Part shown: one piece after another, positions 43,318-56,609 of the stretch
Layout: every line of letters begins with the position of its first letter
Position numbering within the stretch: position 1 is the first letter of the stretch
From: Streptomyces sp. ISL-43
GTDB taxonomy: Bacteria > Actinomycetota > Actinomycetes > Streptomycetales > Streptomycetaceae
Assembly: GCF_018614195.1 (NCBI RefSeq)
Contig: NZ_JAGGOT010000013.1
Coordinates: forward strand, 186,339 to 250,338
DNA: 64,000 bases
Reading direction: 5' to 3'
Program-made: the position numbers and the translations under genes
The notes under the pieces: model-generated
What the model was told of the DNA's origin: nothing
The model's database searches: none
The model's input: only the letters and a program-made list of their open reading frames with translations

Positions 43318-43752
43318 ATGACGGCCACGGTGGAGATCGCGGCGGTGGGGCGGGCGCGGGCCGTCCACCCGTGGCAGCACAGGATCGCGCTGGCCGCGCT
43401 GATCCTCCCATTGCCGGTCGTGGTGGACATGCTCAGGGCGGGCCTGTCGGCCCCCGCCCTGATCGTCCCCGTCCTTCTCTCCGCGGTGCCGCCCGCCCTC
43501 CGGGCGAACCGGGCGTGGTTCATGACCGCCTGCGTGGCCCTCGCGGTCCTGCTGCTGGGATGGTCGCTCCTCGGCCTGCTGGAGGGCATGTGGATCTTCC
43601 TGCCCTCGGCGCTGCTCCTGCTGTGCGCCAACTTCGCCGACCCGCGCGCCTACCGGATCCCGGCCACGGTGTTCACCGCCCTCGCCACCATCATCGCGGT
43701 GGTGCCCCTCGTGCTCTTCGGCGGATCCCTCGCGACCCTGCTCGGCGTCTAA
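43318..43752 (+). CDS. Small membrane protein, four to five TM segments
   Basis: The 144-residue product is hydrophobic throughout after residue 22 (HRIALAALILPLPVVVDMLR, AWFMTACVALAVLLLGWSLL, FLPSALLLLCANFADP, IPATVFTALATIIAVVPLVL). I do not recognise a family. ATG at 43318 has GGAG five bases upstream; an in-frame ATG at 43297 would add seven residues. The perfect palindrome upstream suggests tight repression by an unlinked regulator. Confidence 0.75.
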   Translation: MTATVEIAAVGRARAVHPWQHRIALAALILPLPVVVDMLRAGLSAPALIVPVLLSAVPPALRANRAWFMTACVALAVLLLGWSLLGLLEGMWIFLPSALLLLCANFADPRAYRIPATVFTALATIIAVVPLVLFGGSLATLLGV

Positions 43753-43866
43753 GGGCCGTCCCGCAAAGGTTCACCGGGTCGCGGCACCCATGTCCGAGGC
43801 GTCGACCCAGCCGATCCGTGCGACGAGCATCGGGCCGGAGTCTCGCCGGATCCCGGCCACGAAGGG

Positions 43867-44646
43867 CTACCGGCCGCGGGGCTTGCCGCGCTTGCCGGTG
43901 GACTTGGCCACGGCCTTGCCGCTCTTGGGCGCGCCGGCGCGCGGGTTCTTGGCGGCGGGCTTCCCGCCACCGCGGGGGGCCGGCTTGCGCTGCGGCTTCG
44001 CCTTCTTCTGCTCGGGCTCCGGCTGGGTACGGCCGCGCCCGCGCGAGCTGTTGACGGTCCGCCCGCGCACGATCCCGATGAACTCCTCGACCAGGTCGGG
44101 GGTCTCGTCCGCCTCGGGCCACGACAGCGCGACGCGCGACTCCGGTGCGTCCAGCAGCGTCCGGTAGGTGAGGTCCTTGCGGTGGTGCAGGCGCGCGAGC
44201 GACTGGGGCACGACGAGGACGCCGATGCCCGCCGCCACCAGCTCGATCGCGTCGGCCGTCGTCTCGGGCCGTTCCAGCGCCGGCTTGCCCGGCAGCTGCT
44301 CCCAGCCGAGGGTGTCGTCGAGCGGGTGGAGCACGATCTCGTCGGCCAGTTCCGCGACCGACAGTTCCTCGACCGCGGCCGCGAGGTGGTCCTTGGGGAT
44401 CACCACGACCGTGGTCTCGGTGTAGAGCGGGATCGCGCTGAGGCCGGTCCGGTCGATCGGCAGCCGGACGAATCCGGCGTCGGCGCCCTTGCCCCGCAGC
44501 AGGGCGGGAGCTTCGGCGGGGGTGGCCGGAACGAGGGTCAGGGGGACGTCGGGCAGCCGTTCCTTCCAGATCCGCACCCACTTGGTGGGAGTCACCCCGG
44601 GGACGTACGCGAGCTGGAACGACGGGGGCGTCTCGGAGTCTGTCAC
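43867..44646 (-). CDS. LysR substrate-binding domain protein lacking HTH
   Basis: The 259-residue protein begins directly with the LysR effector domain (PPSFQLAYVPGVTPTKWVRI, DAGFVRLPIDRTGLSAIPLY, VVVIPKDHLAAAVEELS, ELVAAGIGVLVVPQSLARLH). There is no helix-turn-helix. Its C-terminal 60 residues are a Lys/Arg/Pro/Gly-rich tail (KKAKPQRKPAPRGGGKPAAK), reminiscent of nucleic-acid-binding tails. It is divergent from the DUF5997 gene with a 58-bp spacer, a linkage seen in other streptomycetes. It may have swapped DNA-binding modes or act as a binding partner. Confidence 0.82.
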   Translation of the reverse strand: MTDSETPPSFQLAYVPGVTPTKWVRIWKERLPDVPLTLVPATPAEAPALLRGKGADAGFVRLPIDRTGLSAIPLYTETTVVVIPKDHLAAAVEELSVAELADEIVLHPLDDTLGWEQLPGKPALERPETTADAIELVAAGIGVLVVPQSLARLHHRKDLTYRTLLDAPESRVALSWPEADETPDLVEEFIGIVRGRTVNSSRGRGRTQPEPEQKKAKPQRKPAPRGGGKPAAKNPRAGAPKSGKAVAKSTGKRGKPRGR

Positions 44647-44691
44647 CCGGCCAGATTACCGGCCGTGGTCGGAGGTGGCGCACACGCTCGA

Positions 44692-44697
44692 TACCCT
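44692..44697 (+). promoter_or_regulatory. -10 of the DUF5997 gene, leaderless
   Basis: TACCCT lies seven bases before the ATG at 44705, the spacing expected for transcription starting at the start codon. A good -35 was not found. Confidence 0.45.
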
Positions 44698-44704
44698 TGA
44701 CCCC

Positions 44705-45103
44705 ATGACGTCGCACCAGACCGCCCAGACCATGAAGCCCGCGACCGCGGCGAAGAAGCTGGGTGTGTACCTCGAGGCCACCCCCGCAGAGTTCCAGGAG
44801 GGTGTCGTCTCGCGCACCGAGCTGGCCGCCCTCCAGGCCGAGCCGCCCCAGTGGCTGCAGGACCTCCGGAACAACGGCCCGCACCCCCGTCCGGTGGTGG
44901 CCGCGAAGCTGGGCATCTCCATCTCGGGCCTGGCCCGCGGCGGTATCACCGAGGCGCTCACCACCGAGCAGATCGAGGCCCTGAAGCAGGACGTGCCCGA
45001 GTGGCTCGCGAAGGAACGGTCCACCCAGGCCGAGGTCCGCAAGGAGACCGTCCGCATCAAGCAGATGCAGGCCGAGAAGGCCGAGAAGCGAGAGAGCTCC
45101 TGA
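44705..45103 (+). CDS. DUF5997 family protein
   Basis: This 132-residue protein (AAKKLGVYLEATPAEFQEGV, PQWLQDLRNNGPHPRPVVAA, KLGISISGLARGGITEALT) matches the actinobacterial DUF5997 family, with a helical C-terminus rich in Lys and Glu. The central segment PRPVVAAKLGISISGLARGG looks like a small helix-turn-helix. Function is unknown. It is divergent from the LysR-effector-domain protein. Confidence 0.85.
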   Translation: MTSHQTAQTMKPATAAKKLGVYLEATPAEFQEGVVSRTELAALQAEPPQWLQDLRNNGPHPRPVVAAKLGISISGLARGGITEALTTEQIEALKQDVPEWLAKERSTQAEVRKETVRIKQMQAEKAEKRESS

Positions 45104-45209
45104 CCCTCCCGGCCCGCCGCCCGGACCGGTGCGGCGAGGCCTGAGCCCAGGCCGAGGTCTCGGCCGGGGCCGGCGGCGGGATCCACGCTCGGGCCGACCG
45201 CCGCGGCGG

Positions 45210-45570
45210 CGGCCGGGCCCAGCCCACGCCAGGGCCGCGACCAGCTCGCGCATCCGCGAGCGCGGCTCCCCGTCGGCCGGGACGTTCCACCTCCTCGACG
45301 CCCGACCGGAGCACCCGCAGGTCCCGTTCCGCCAGGGCCGCGAGCCGGCGGGCGTTTTCCGCGGTCATGGCCCGCGGCCCTGCGCCGCCAGGGCCGCGCA
45401 GCCCCCCTCCAGCTCGGCGGGGCGCAGCACGCCCGGCCACGCCCGGCGCGGGCCGGTCCGCGGAGTCCGGCTCCGCCACCGCCGCCGCCACCGCCACCGG
45501 CGAGCACGGCGGCCGCCTCCACCGCGTCACACGTCACCTGCCACAGAGCAGTGGCCGACGCGGTCTCCAT
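45210..45570 (-). pseudogene. Decayed gene with several frameshifts
   Basis: Protein-like segments lie in order on the minus strand but in changing frames: METASATALWQVTCDAVEAA from 45570, VLRPAELEGGCAALAAQGRG near 45420, MTAENARRLAALAERDLRVL and RSGVEEVE from 45368, and MRELVAALAWAG from 45253. Each has ordinary composition, unlike the Arg/Pro/Gly-rich alternatives. At least three indels would be needed to join them into one helical protein of about 110 residues. I do not know the family. Confidence 0.45.
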
Positions 45571-45575
45571 GTCCG

Positions 45576-45685
45576 GCACCAGGCCGCCCTGCGTCGCGCG
45601 CAGGGCCGGAGCCCACGCCGGGCCCACCGCGCACCAGGCCACCCGGCGTCGCGGGCAGGGCCGGAGCCCACGCCGGGCCCGCCCC
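45576..45685. repeat. Tandem repeat, two 55-bp copies
   Basis: Two adjacent 55-bp units (45576-45630 and 45631-45685) differ at only about five positions and share an identical 25-bp core (45601-45625 and 45656-45680). Further GC-rich CCCACGCCGAGCCCGCC-like partial repeats follow to about 45745. There is no supported gene in 45571-45900. Confidence 0.7.
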
Positions 45686-45908
45686 GAGGCCGAGCCCACC
45701 CCCACGCCGAGCCCGCCCCCACCGCGCCCAGCCCGCCCCCACGTCGGGCGATCCCCCGCCGCGTCGGCCGCCGCGCGGTCAGCGGTTCGGCCCGCACCAC
45801 CCGGTCGCTGAAACACGCGCCGCCGAGGGCCGTGCGGAGTGCTTCAGTAGAAGGGTGAGCGGTCGCGGTGCCCGGTCGCGCCGGGTGCTGGTCGGCCGGA
45901 TAGCGGCT

Positions 45909-48155
<2,247 letters not shown>

Positions 48156-48159
<4 letters not shown>

Positions 48160-49064
48160 GTACGGCACGCAAGCACACCGCGTTGCCCAAGGCCGAGATC
48201 CTCATCGAGGCCCTGCCCTGGCTGACCCGTCACAACGGCAAGGTCGTCGTCATCAAGTTCGGCGGCAACGCCATGATCGACGAGGACCTGAAGGCGGCCT
48301 TCGCCCAGGACGTCGTCTTCCTGCGCCAGGCCGGCCTGAAGCCGGTCGTCGTGCACGGCGGCGGTCCGCAGATCAACGCCCAGCTGGACAAGCAGGGCCT
48401 GGTCAGCGAGTTCAAGGCGGGCCTGCGGGTCACCACGCCGGAGGCGATGGACGTCGTACGGATGGTCCTGGCCGGGCAGGTCCAGCGCGAGCTGGTCGGG
48501 CTGCTCAACCAGCACGGGCCGCTCGCCGTCGGCATGACCGGCGAGGACGCCCACACCATCACCGCCACCAAGCACACCCCCGAGATCAACGGCGAGAGCG
48601 TCGACATCGGGCGGGTCGGCGAGATCACCGCCATCGACACGGGCGCGATCGAGGCACTGCTGGCGGACGGCCGGATCCCGGTCATCTCCTCCATCGCCCG
48701 CAGCGCCGACGACCACCACGTCTACAACGTGAACGCCGACACGGCGGCCGCGGCCCTCGCGGCCGCGCTCGGCGCCGAGACGCTCATGGTCCTCACCGAC
48801 GTCGAGGGGCTCTACGCGGACTGGCCCAACAGCGACGAGGTCATCAGCCGGCTCACCGTCAGCGAGCTGGAGAAGCTGCTGCCCGAGCTGTCCAGCGGCA
48901 TGGTCCCGAAGATGGAGGGCTGCCTGCACGCCGTCCGCAACGGCGTGACCACCGCGCGGGTCATCGACGGGCGGGTCCAGCACTCGATCCTGCTGGAGAT
49001 CTTCACGGACGAGGGAATCGGCACGATGGTCGTGCCCGACGCACAGGGAGGGGAACCCGCATGA
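48156..49064 (+). CDS. argB: Acetylglutamate kinase
   Basis: ArgB phosphorylates N-acetylglutamate and is the usual arginine feedback-control point. The 302-residue protein has [11 protein letters not shown] near residue 30, [11 protein letters not shown] near 65 and [18 protein letters not shown] near 190, as well as VLTDVEGLY. The N-terminal extension of about 25 residues before the kinase core is found in arginine-sensitive, hexameric enzymes. It overlaps argJ and argD by four bases each. Confidence 0.97.
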
Positions 49065-50275
49065 CCGGCAACCAGGAGACCGGCAACCAGCGGTACGGCG
49101 CCCGCTGGCAGGGGGCGCTGACCAACAACTACGGGACCCCCGCGCTGGCCCTCGTACGCGGCGAGGGCGCGCAGGTCTGGGACGCGGACGGCAAGCAGTA
49201 CACCGACTTCGTCGGCGGCATCGCGGTCAACGCCCTCGGCCACGCCCACCCGGCGATCGTCGAGGCCGTCACCACGCAGGTCTCCACCCTCGGCCACGTC
49301 TCCAACCTCTACGCCTCCGAGCCGGTCCTCGCGCTCGGCGAGCGGCTGCTCCAGCTCTTCGGCCGCTCCGGAAAGATTTTCTTCTGCAACTCCGGCGCCG
49401 AGGCCGTCGAAGCCGCCTTCAAGATCGGCCGGCTGACCGGTCGGACCCACATGGTCGCCACCACCGGCGGCTTCCACGGCCGCACCATGGGCGCGCTCGC
49501 GCTCACCGGCCAGCCGAAGAAGCAGGAACCCTTCCTGCCCTTGCCCGGAGACGTCACGCACGTCCCGTACGGCGATGTGGAGGCCCTGCGGGCCGCCGTC
49601 ACCGAGGAGACCGCGCTCGTCGTCATCGAGCCGATCCAGGGCGAGAACGGCGTCGTCGTGCCGCCCGCCGGCTACCTGACGGCCGCCCGCGAGATCACCC
49701 GGGCCACCGGCACCCTGCTCGTCCTCGACGAGGTGCAGACCGGCATCGGACGCTGCGGCCAGTGGTTCGAGCACCAGGCCCACGAGGGTGTCGAGCCCGA
49801 CCTCGTCACACTCGCGAAGGGCCTCGGCGGCGGTCTGCCGATCGGCGCCGTCGCCGCCTTCGGCCCCGTGGCCGACCTGCTCCAGCCCGGCCAGCACGGC
49901 ACCACCTTCGGGGGCAACCCCGTCGCCTGCGCCGCCGGCCTCGCCGTGATCGAGACGATCGCCGCCGAAGGTCTCCTCGACCAGGTCAAGGAGCGCGGCG
50001 AGCGGCTGCGCGGCGGAATCGAAGGATTCGCACACCCGCTCGTCTCGCACGTCCGCGGAGCGGGCCTTCTGCTGGGTATCGTGCTGACGGAGCCGCTCGC
50101 ACCGCAGGTGCAGCGCGCGGCTCAGGACGCCGGCTTCCTGGTCAACGCGCCCGCCCCCGACGTCGTACGGCTGATGCCCCCGTACGTACTGTCCGAGGCC
50201 GAGGTGGACGCGTTCCTGCAGGCCATGCCCGGCGTGCTCGACGCAGCGAAGTCCGCCGCGGACGTGGACGGATGA
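49061..50275 (+). CDS. argD: Acetylornithine aminotransferase
   Basis: This PLP-dependent class III aminotransferase converts N-acetylglutamate semialdehyde to N-acetylornithine. The 404-residue protein has [48 protein letters not shown] and the PLP lysine in [14 protein letters not shown] near residue 250. The ATG overlaps the argB stop. argR begins 22 bp after its stop. Confidence 0.96.
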   Translation: MTGNQETGNQRYGARWQGALTNNYGTPALALVRGEGAQVWDADGKQYTDFVGGIAVNALGHAHPAIVEAVTTQVSTLGHVSNLYASEPVLALGERLLQLFGRSGKIFFCNSGAEAVEAAFKIGRLTGRTHMVATTGGFHGRTMGALALTGQPKKQEPFLPLPGDVTHVPYGDVEALRAAVTEETALVVIEPIQGENGVVVPPAGYLTAAREITRATGTLLVLDEVQTGIGRCGQWFEHQAHEGVEPDLVTLAKGLGGGLPIGAVAAFGPVADLLQPGQHGTTFGGNPVACAAGLAVIETIAAEGLLDQVKERGERLRGGIEGFAHPLVSHVRGAGLLLGIVLTEPLAPQVQRAAQDAGFLVNAPAPDVVRLMPPYVLSEAEVDAFLQAMPGVLDAAKSAADVDG

Positions 50276-50297
50276 TGAACCGGGGAATGAGACGACG

Positions 50298-50834
50298 ATG
50301 AGTCAGGCGCAGGAACACGAGCAGAACAGCCAGTCCGTTCCGCAGACCCGCACCGCCCGCCACCGCCGGATCGTGGACATCCTGAACCGGCAGCCGGTCC
50401 GCTCCCAGAGCCAGCTGGCCAAGCTGCTCGCTGACGACGGGCTGAGCGTCACCCAGGCGACGCTCAGCCGCGACCTCGACGAGCTCGGCGCGGTGAAGAT
50501 CCGCAACACCGGCGGCGAGCTGATCTACGCGGTGCCCAGCGAGGGCGGCTTCCGCACCCCGCAGGCACCGCTCGGCGAGTCCGCGAAGGAGGAGCGCATG
50601 CGGCGCCTCTCCGGGGAACTGCTGATCTCCGCGGAGGCCTCCGCGAACCTCGTGGTCCTGCGCACGCCGCCCGGCGCGGCCCAGTTCCTCGCTTCGGCGA
50701 TCGACCAGGCCGAGCTCCAAGCCATCCTCGGCACGATCGCGGGCGACGACACCCTGATGCTGATCAGCCGCGATCCGGCAGGCGGCCAGGCCCTCGCCGA
50801 CCACCTGCTGAGGCTGGCCCAGAAGGAGAGCTGA
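50298..50834 (+). CDS. argR: Arginine repressor
   Basis: ArgR is a hexameric repressor that needs arginine. The 178-residue protein has an N-terminal winged HTH ([40 protein letters not shown]) and a C-terminal oligomerisation and arginine-binding domain ([34 protein letters not shown]). It is the last gene of argCJBDR and should act on the ARG-box-like sites before argC and argG. A 20-residue polar leader precedes the HTH. Confidence 0.97.
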   Translation: MSQAQEHEQNSQSVPQTRTARHRRIVDILNRQPVRSQSQLAKLLADDGLSVTQATLSRDLDELGAVKIRNTGGELIYAVPSEGGFRTPQAPLGESAKEERMRRLSGELLISAEASANLVVLRTPPGAAQFLASAIDQAELQAILGTIAGDDTLMLISRDPAGGQALADHLLRLAQKES

Positions 50835-50860
50835 GCGCGGCGGCGTCAGGCCCGGCCCAT

Positions 50861-51568
50861 TCAGTACCCGGTCACCGCGAGGGGGCCCGACTCCGTACCG
50901 ATCGCGATGTGCGGGTGCCTGCGCGGGTTCGCCCAGCGCAGGATCGCCCGCATCGCGCCCTCCGGGACCGAGACGCAGCCGGCCGTCGCGCCCTTGCCGT
51001 CGACGTGCAGGAAGATGCCCGCGCCCCGGCCCCGTACGGGCCGGTCGTAGTTGAAGGCGATGACCAGGGCGTGCGCGTACTGCTTCGCGTACGAGACCAG
51101 GTGCTCCGCCTCGCCCGGCGCGCAGTCCGCGGGCAGCGGCTCCACCCAGCGGTTGTAGCTGCCCGAGGCGTTGTCCTGGCACCACCAGGAGGCGGGGGTC
51201 ACCCGCCGGTAGCGGTACGCCGTCCCGGCCGGCGCGTGCGCGATGCCGAAGGCGTACGGGAGCCCGAACAGGCCGGCCGGCGTGGTGTTCGTGCCCTGGA
51301 CACGGGCCGTGCCCTCCGTCAGGCCGTTCGCGCCGAAGCGGGCGGGCGCGGCGCCGGCCTCGTACCAGCGCCCCGCCCGCCGGTCCCACCAGGTCAGGCG
51401 ACCGGTCGTGGAGCCGGGGGCCGGGGCGACGGCGGTGATCAGCTGGCTGCCGCCGCCGGTGTCGGCGAGACGGGCGGGCAGCGGCGGATCGCCGTCGGGG
51501 CAGTAGGGGCCTTGCAGCAGCAGGCTGGTGACGATCAGTGAGGCGAAGGCGACAGCGGTACGCGGCAC
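50861..51568 (-). CDS. Secreted L,D-transpeptidase family protein
   Basis: A short signal peptide (MPRTAVAFASLIVTSLLLQG) leads into a YkuD-like domain of 235 residues. The catalytic signature is HVDGKGATAGCVSVPEGAMR, in which the His and Cys match the HxnS/TxGCh pattern. The family forms 3-3 cross-links in peptidoglycan or links substrates to it. GLFGLPYAFGIAHAPAGTAY and the paired Cys in WWCQDNASGS and PADCAPGE suggest a disulfide. It converges on argR. Confidence 0.88.
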   Translation of the reverse strand: MPRTAVAFASLIVTSLLLQGPYCPDGDPPLPARLADTGGGSQLITAVAPAPGSTTGRLTWWDRRAGRWYEAGAAPARFGANGLTEGTARVQGTNTTPAGLFGLPYAFGIAHAPAGTAYRYRRVTPASWWCQDNASGSYNRWVEPLPADCAPGEAEHLVSYAKQYAHALVIAFNYDRPVRGRGAGIFLHVDGKGATAGCVSVPEGAMRAILRWANPRRHPHIAIGTESGPLAVTGY

Positions 51569-51571
51569 ACG

Positions 51572-52153
<582 letters not shown>

Positions 52154-52158
52154 GAGGA

Positions 52159-53631
52159 TCAGTATCCGTCCGTCGTGGATTCCCCGCGGGGGAGTCCGAG
52201 TTGTGAGCGGATCCGCGCCAAGACGTAGTCGCTGAACAGTCCCGTGCAGCGGTCCAGCAGGGCGCCGACTTCCGGGTCCCGCGGCGGCAGGGCGGGCGGC
52301 CCGTAGGGGGACCACAGACTCTGGATGTGCTGCGCGGCGAGCAGGCGCAGGCCCGCGTCCTGGTCCGTCAGCAGTTCCACGGAGGCCCGCAGCCCGGCCA
52401 CACCGCCCCGGGCGTGCAACAGCCGGTACGCGGCCCGGCGGGTGTGAACCGGCCGCCCGGGCGCCAGACGGTCCACCAGCCAGTCGGCGGGCAGCCGCCC
52501 CGCCGAGGAGCGCAGGCTCAGGGAGGCCTCCCGGGCCACGGAGGGCGAAGGGTCGTCCAGCAGCGCCCGCAGCAGCCCGAGGTCGGTGGAGTCCAGCAGC
52601 CGCAGCCCGCGCACGGCGGAGGCCCGTACCGCCCCGGCGGGATGGTCCAGCAGCGCGCGCAGGAGCGGGGCATCCTCCCGGCGGGCGCACTCGGCGAAGC
52701 CGGTCACGGCGTACGGGGTCACCTGGGCCGGGCCCTCGACCAGCGCGCGGGAGAGGGCGCGGGGGTCCCCGCCGCCCTGCCCGGCCAGCCAGCGGGCGCA
52801 GGCCCGGACCACGCCGGAGCGGTCGGCGAGGTACTCCGCCGCCTCCGCCGCCCGCCCGGCCCCGCGCAGCGCGGTGACCCCGGCGGCCCGGACCAGCGGG
52901 AGGTGCCCGGTCAGCAGCTCGTCGACCGCCGTGTCGTCCGGCCCGCCTGCGGCCAGGGCCGCCAGGGCGGCGTCGGTCCACAGCCGGCTCGTCGCCGCAT
53001 CGCGCTCGGCGCGGGCCCGCCCGGCGAGTTCTCGTACGCTGCTGAACCGCCCGCCCTCCAGTGAGATCCGGGCGGCGAACCGCCGGGTCGGGAGGTCGTC
53101 GCTGTCGCGCAGTGCGGCCAGTACGGGCTCCGTGGCTTCGTCCAGTGCGGCCCGTGAGGGGCCCAGGTGCCACCAAGGGGCCGGCACGGGCACCTGCTCG
53201 CCGCGCAGCACCGCCGAGAACAACTCCAGCGCCCAGGCACCCTGCTCGCGCCGGGCCAGCCGCAGGACGAGCGGGGTCAGCAGGAGCAGCGTGCCCGCGG
53301 GGTCGGCGGCCAGCGCCTGGGTCAGTACCCGCCGCGCGCGCCTGCGGACCGCCGGTACCCAGTCGGCGCAGCGGATCGCGATCAGGGGCGGCGGGAGGTG
53401 CGGGGCGTCGAGCGCGGCTGCCCGGATCCGCCCGTCGTAGTGGCACAGCCGAAGGGCGATGTGCGTGATGTGGGGGACGCCGGGCGCCCGGTCGCGTACC
53501 GCGCGGTCGAAGGAGAGCCACGCGGCCGGTCCGGCGTCCGGTGGCAGTGCGTCCCCGGTGCCGTCGCCCCGCGACAGCCGGTCGGCGGCGTGCCGCCCGG
53601 CGTCTTTCTCTTGCTGCCGTCCGGCGTGCAT
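52159..53631 (-). CDS. HEAT-repeat protein
   Basis: The 490-residue protein is built mostly of HEAT/PBS-lyase-like helical repeats such as LLRALLDHPAGAVRASAVRG, LRLLDSTDLGLLRALLDDPS, PSVAREASLSLRSSAGRLP. These form protein-interaction solenoids. There is no catalytic motif or signal peptide. The frame is open far upstream because of the antisense argG/argH region, but ATG at 53631 has GGGAGGGCTC in front and begins a plausible N-terminus. It is divergent from argG. Confidence 0.82.
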   Translation of the reverse strand: MHAGRQQEKDAGRHAADRLSRGDGTGDALPPDAGPAAWLSFDRAVRDRAPGVPHITHIALRLCHYDGRIRAAALDAPHLPPPLIAIRCADWVPAVRRRARRVLTQALAADPAGTLLLLTPLVLRLARREQGAWALELFSAVLRGEQVPVPAPWWHLGPSRAALDEATEPVLAALRDSDDLPTRRFAARISLEGGRFSSVRELAGRARAERDAATSRLWTDAALAALAAGGPDDTAVDELLTGHLPLVRAAGVTALRGAGRAAEAAEYLADRSGVVRACARWLAGQGGGDPRALSRALVEGPAQVTPYAVTGFAECARREDAPLLRALLDHPAGAVRASAVRGLRLLDSTDLGLLRALLDDPSPSVAREASLSLRSSAGRLPADWLVDRLAPGRPVHTRRAAYRLLHARGGVAGLRASVELLTDQDAGLRLLAAQHIQSLWSPYGPPALPPRDPEVGALLDRCTGLFSDYVLARIRSQLGLPRGESTTDGY

Positions 53632-53725
53632 GAGCCCTCCCCGTGTATCCGCGTCCGATCCTAGGTCGGCGGCGGGGCCCGCGCCCCTGATATTCGGCTG
53701 GTCAGGCCTTCGCACGGGGCCGCGA

Positions 53726-53759
53726 TTGACGAAACATACGGAGCAGTGCATAGTTATGC
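53726..53759 (+). promoter_or_regulatory. argG promoter with ARG box
   Basis: TTGACG (53726-53731) and CATAGT (53749-53754) are 17 bp apart. GCATA-GT-TATGC (53748-53759) is a perfect inverted repeat over the -10 and matches the TGCATA/TATGCA half-sites of ArgR operators. Repression by arginine-bound ArgR is expected. Confidence 0.72.
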
Positions 53760-53805
53760 CTAACTGTTGGATGTAACGGCGGATGCACCCCGTGAGGAGA
53801 AACCC

Positions 53806-54999
53806 GTGACCGAGCGCGTCGTACTCGCCTACTCGGGCGGCCTGGACACCTCCGTCGCCATCGGCTGGATCGCCGAGGAGACGGGCGCCGAGGTCATCGC
53901 CGTCGCCGTGGACGTCGGTCAGGGCGGCGAGGACCTGGACGTCATCCGCAAGCGGGCGCTCGCCTGCGGTGCGGTCGAGGCCGAGGTCGCGGACGCCAGG
54001 GACGAGTTCGCCGACGAGTACTGCCTCCCGGCGATCAAGGCCAACGCCCTTTACATGGACCGTTATCCGCTGGTCTCCGCCCTGTCGCGGCCGGCCATCG
54101 TCAAGCACCTCGTCGCCGCCGCCCGCAAGCACGGCGCCTCCGTCGTCGCCCACGGCTGCACCGGCAAGGGCAACGACCAGGTCCGCTTCGAGGCCGGCAT
54201 CGCCGCCCTCGGCCCCGACCTCGAGTGCATCGCCCCGGTCCGCGACTACGCGATGACCCGCGACAAGGCCATCGCCTTCGCCGAGAAGGCCGACCTGCCG
54301 ATCGCCACCACCAAGAAGTCCCCGTACTCCATCGACCAGAACGTCTTCGGACGCGCCGTCGAGACGGGCTTCCTGGAGGACATCTGGAACGCGCCGATCG
54401 AGGACATATACGAGTACACCGCCAACCCGGCCCTGCCCCGCGAGGCCGACGAGGTCGTCATCTCCTTCGAGGCGGGCGTCCCGGTCGCCATCGACGGCAA
54501 GCCCGTCACCGTGCTCCAGGCCATCCAGCAGCTCAACGAGCGCGCCGGCGCCCAGGGCATCGGCCGGATCGACATCGTCGAGGACCGCCTCGTCGGCATC
54601 AAGTCCCGCGAGGTGTACGAGGCCCCCGGCGCGATCGCGCTGATCACGGCCCACCAGGAGCTCGAGAACGTCACCGTCGAGCGCGAGCTGGCCCGCTACA
54701 AGCGGCAGGTCGAGCAGCGCTGGGGCGAGATGGTCTACGACGGCCTGTGGTTCTCCCCGCTCAAGCGGGCGCTGGACGGCTTCATCAACGAGGCCAACCA
54801 GCACGTCACCGGTGACATCCGGATGACCCTGCACGGCGGCCGCGCCGTCGTCACCGGCCGCAAGTCCGACGAGTCGCTGTACGACTTCAACCTGGCGACC
54901 TACGACTCGGGCGACACCTTCGACCAGTCCAAGGCCCAGGGCTTCATCGAGATCTTCGGGCTGTCCTCGAAGATCGCGGCGCGGCGCGACCTCGCCTGA
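53806..54999 (+). CDS. argG: Argininosuccinate synthase
   Basis: ArgG joins citrulline and aspartate using ATP. The 397-residue protein has the PP-loop [17 protein letters not shown] at the N-terminus, [16 protein letters not shown] near residue 125 and [14 protein letters not shown] near 175. GTG at 53806 follows GTGAGGAG; a more distal in-frame start would add 13 residues unlike the family. Together with argH it completes the pathway after citrulline. Confidence 0.97.
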   Translation: MTERVVLAYSGGLDTSVAIGWIAEETGAEVIAVAVDVGQGGEDLDVIRKRALACGAVEAEVADARDEFADEYCLPAIKANALYMDRYPLVSALSRPAIVKHLVAAARKHGASVVAHGCTGKGNDQVRFEAGIAALGPDLECIAPVRDYAMTRDKAIAFAEKADLPIATTKKSPYSIDQNVFGRAVETGFLEDIWNAPIEDIYEYTANPALPREADEVVISFEAGVPVAIDGKPVTVLQAIQQLNERAGAQGIGRIDIVEDRLVGIKSREVYEAPGAIALITAHQELENVTVERELARYKRQVEQRWGEMVYDGLWFSPLKRALDGFINEANQHVTGDIRMTLHGGRAVVTGRKSDESLYDFNLATYDSGDTFDQSKAQGFIEIFGLSSKIAARRDLA

Positions 55000-55018
55000 T
55001 TCCACGCGTTGTACAAAC

Positions 55019-55050
55019 GGCCTCCCCGTTACCTCCGCGGCGGGGAGGCC
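55019..55050 (+). terminator. Hairpin between argG and argH
   Basis: GGCCTCCCCG (55019-55028) pairs exactly with CGGGGAGGCC (55041-55050) across a 12-nt loop. No T-tract follows, so it may only attenuate. A GCCATGCAT sequence at 55067-55075 between the hairpin and argH could be a partial ARG box. Confidence 0.65.
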
Positions 55051-55080
55051 GACGCACATCCGCAAAGCCATGCATCTTGA

Positions 55081-56523
<1,443 letters not shown>

Positions 56524-56532
56524 CCGTACCGC

Positions 56533-56578
56533 CCGGAGGGGGTGGCCGGAGCCTTCGGGCCCCGGCCGCCCCCTCCGG
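56533..56578. terminator. Long UUCG-capped terminator between argH and HAD gene
   Basis: Positions 56533-56553 pair with 56558-56578 around a TTCG tetraloop, with only two mismatches (T43/G68 and A50/C61 in the last two digits). It separates convergent genes and can work in both directions. Confidence 0.8.
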
Positions 56579-56609
56579 CGTACCGCCCCACCGCGTACGA
56601 CCGCGCCGA

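Noticed and set aside
43691..45253. Minus-strand frame of about 520 codons across DUF5997
   Set aside because: Most of it is antisense to DUF5997 or out of frame with the LysR-like protein. Only its first dozen codons contribute to the remnant gene.
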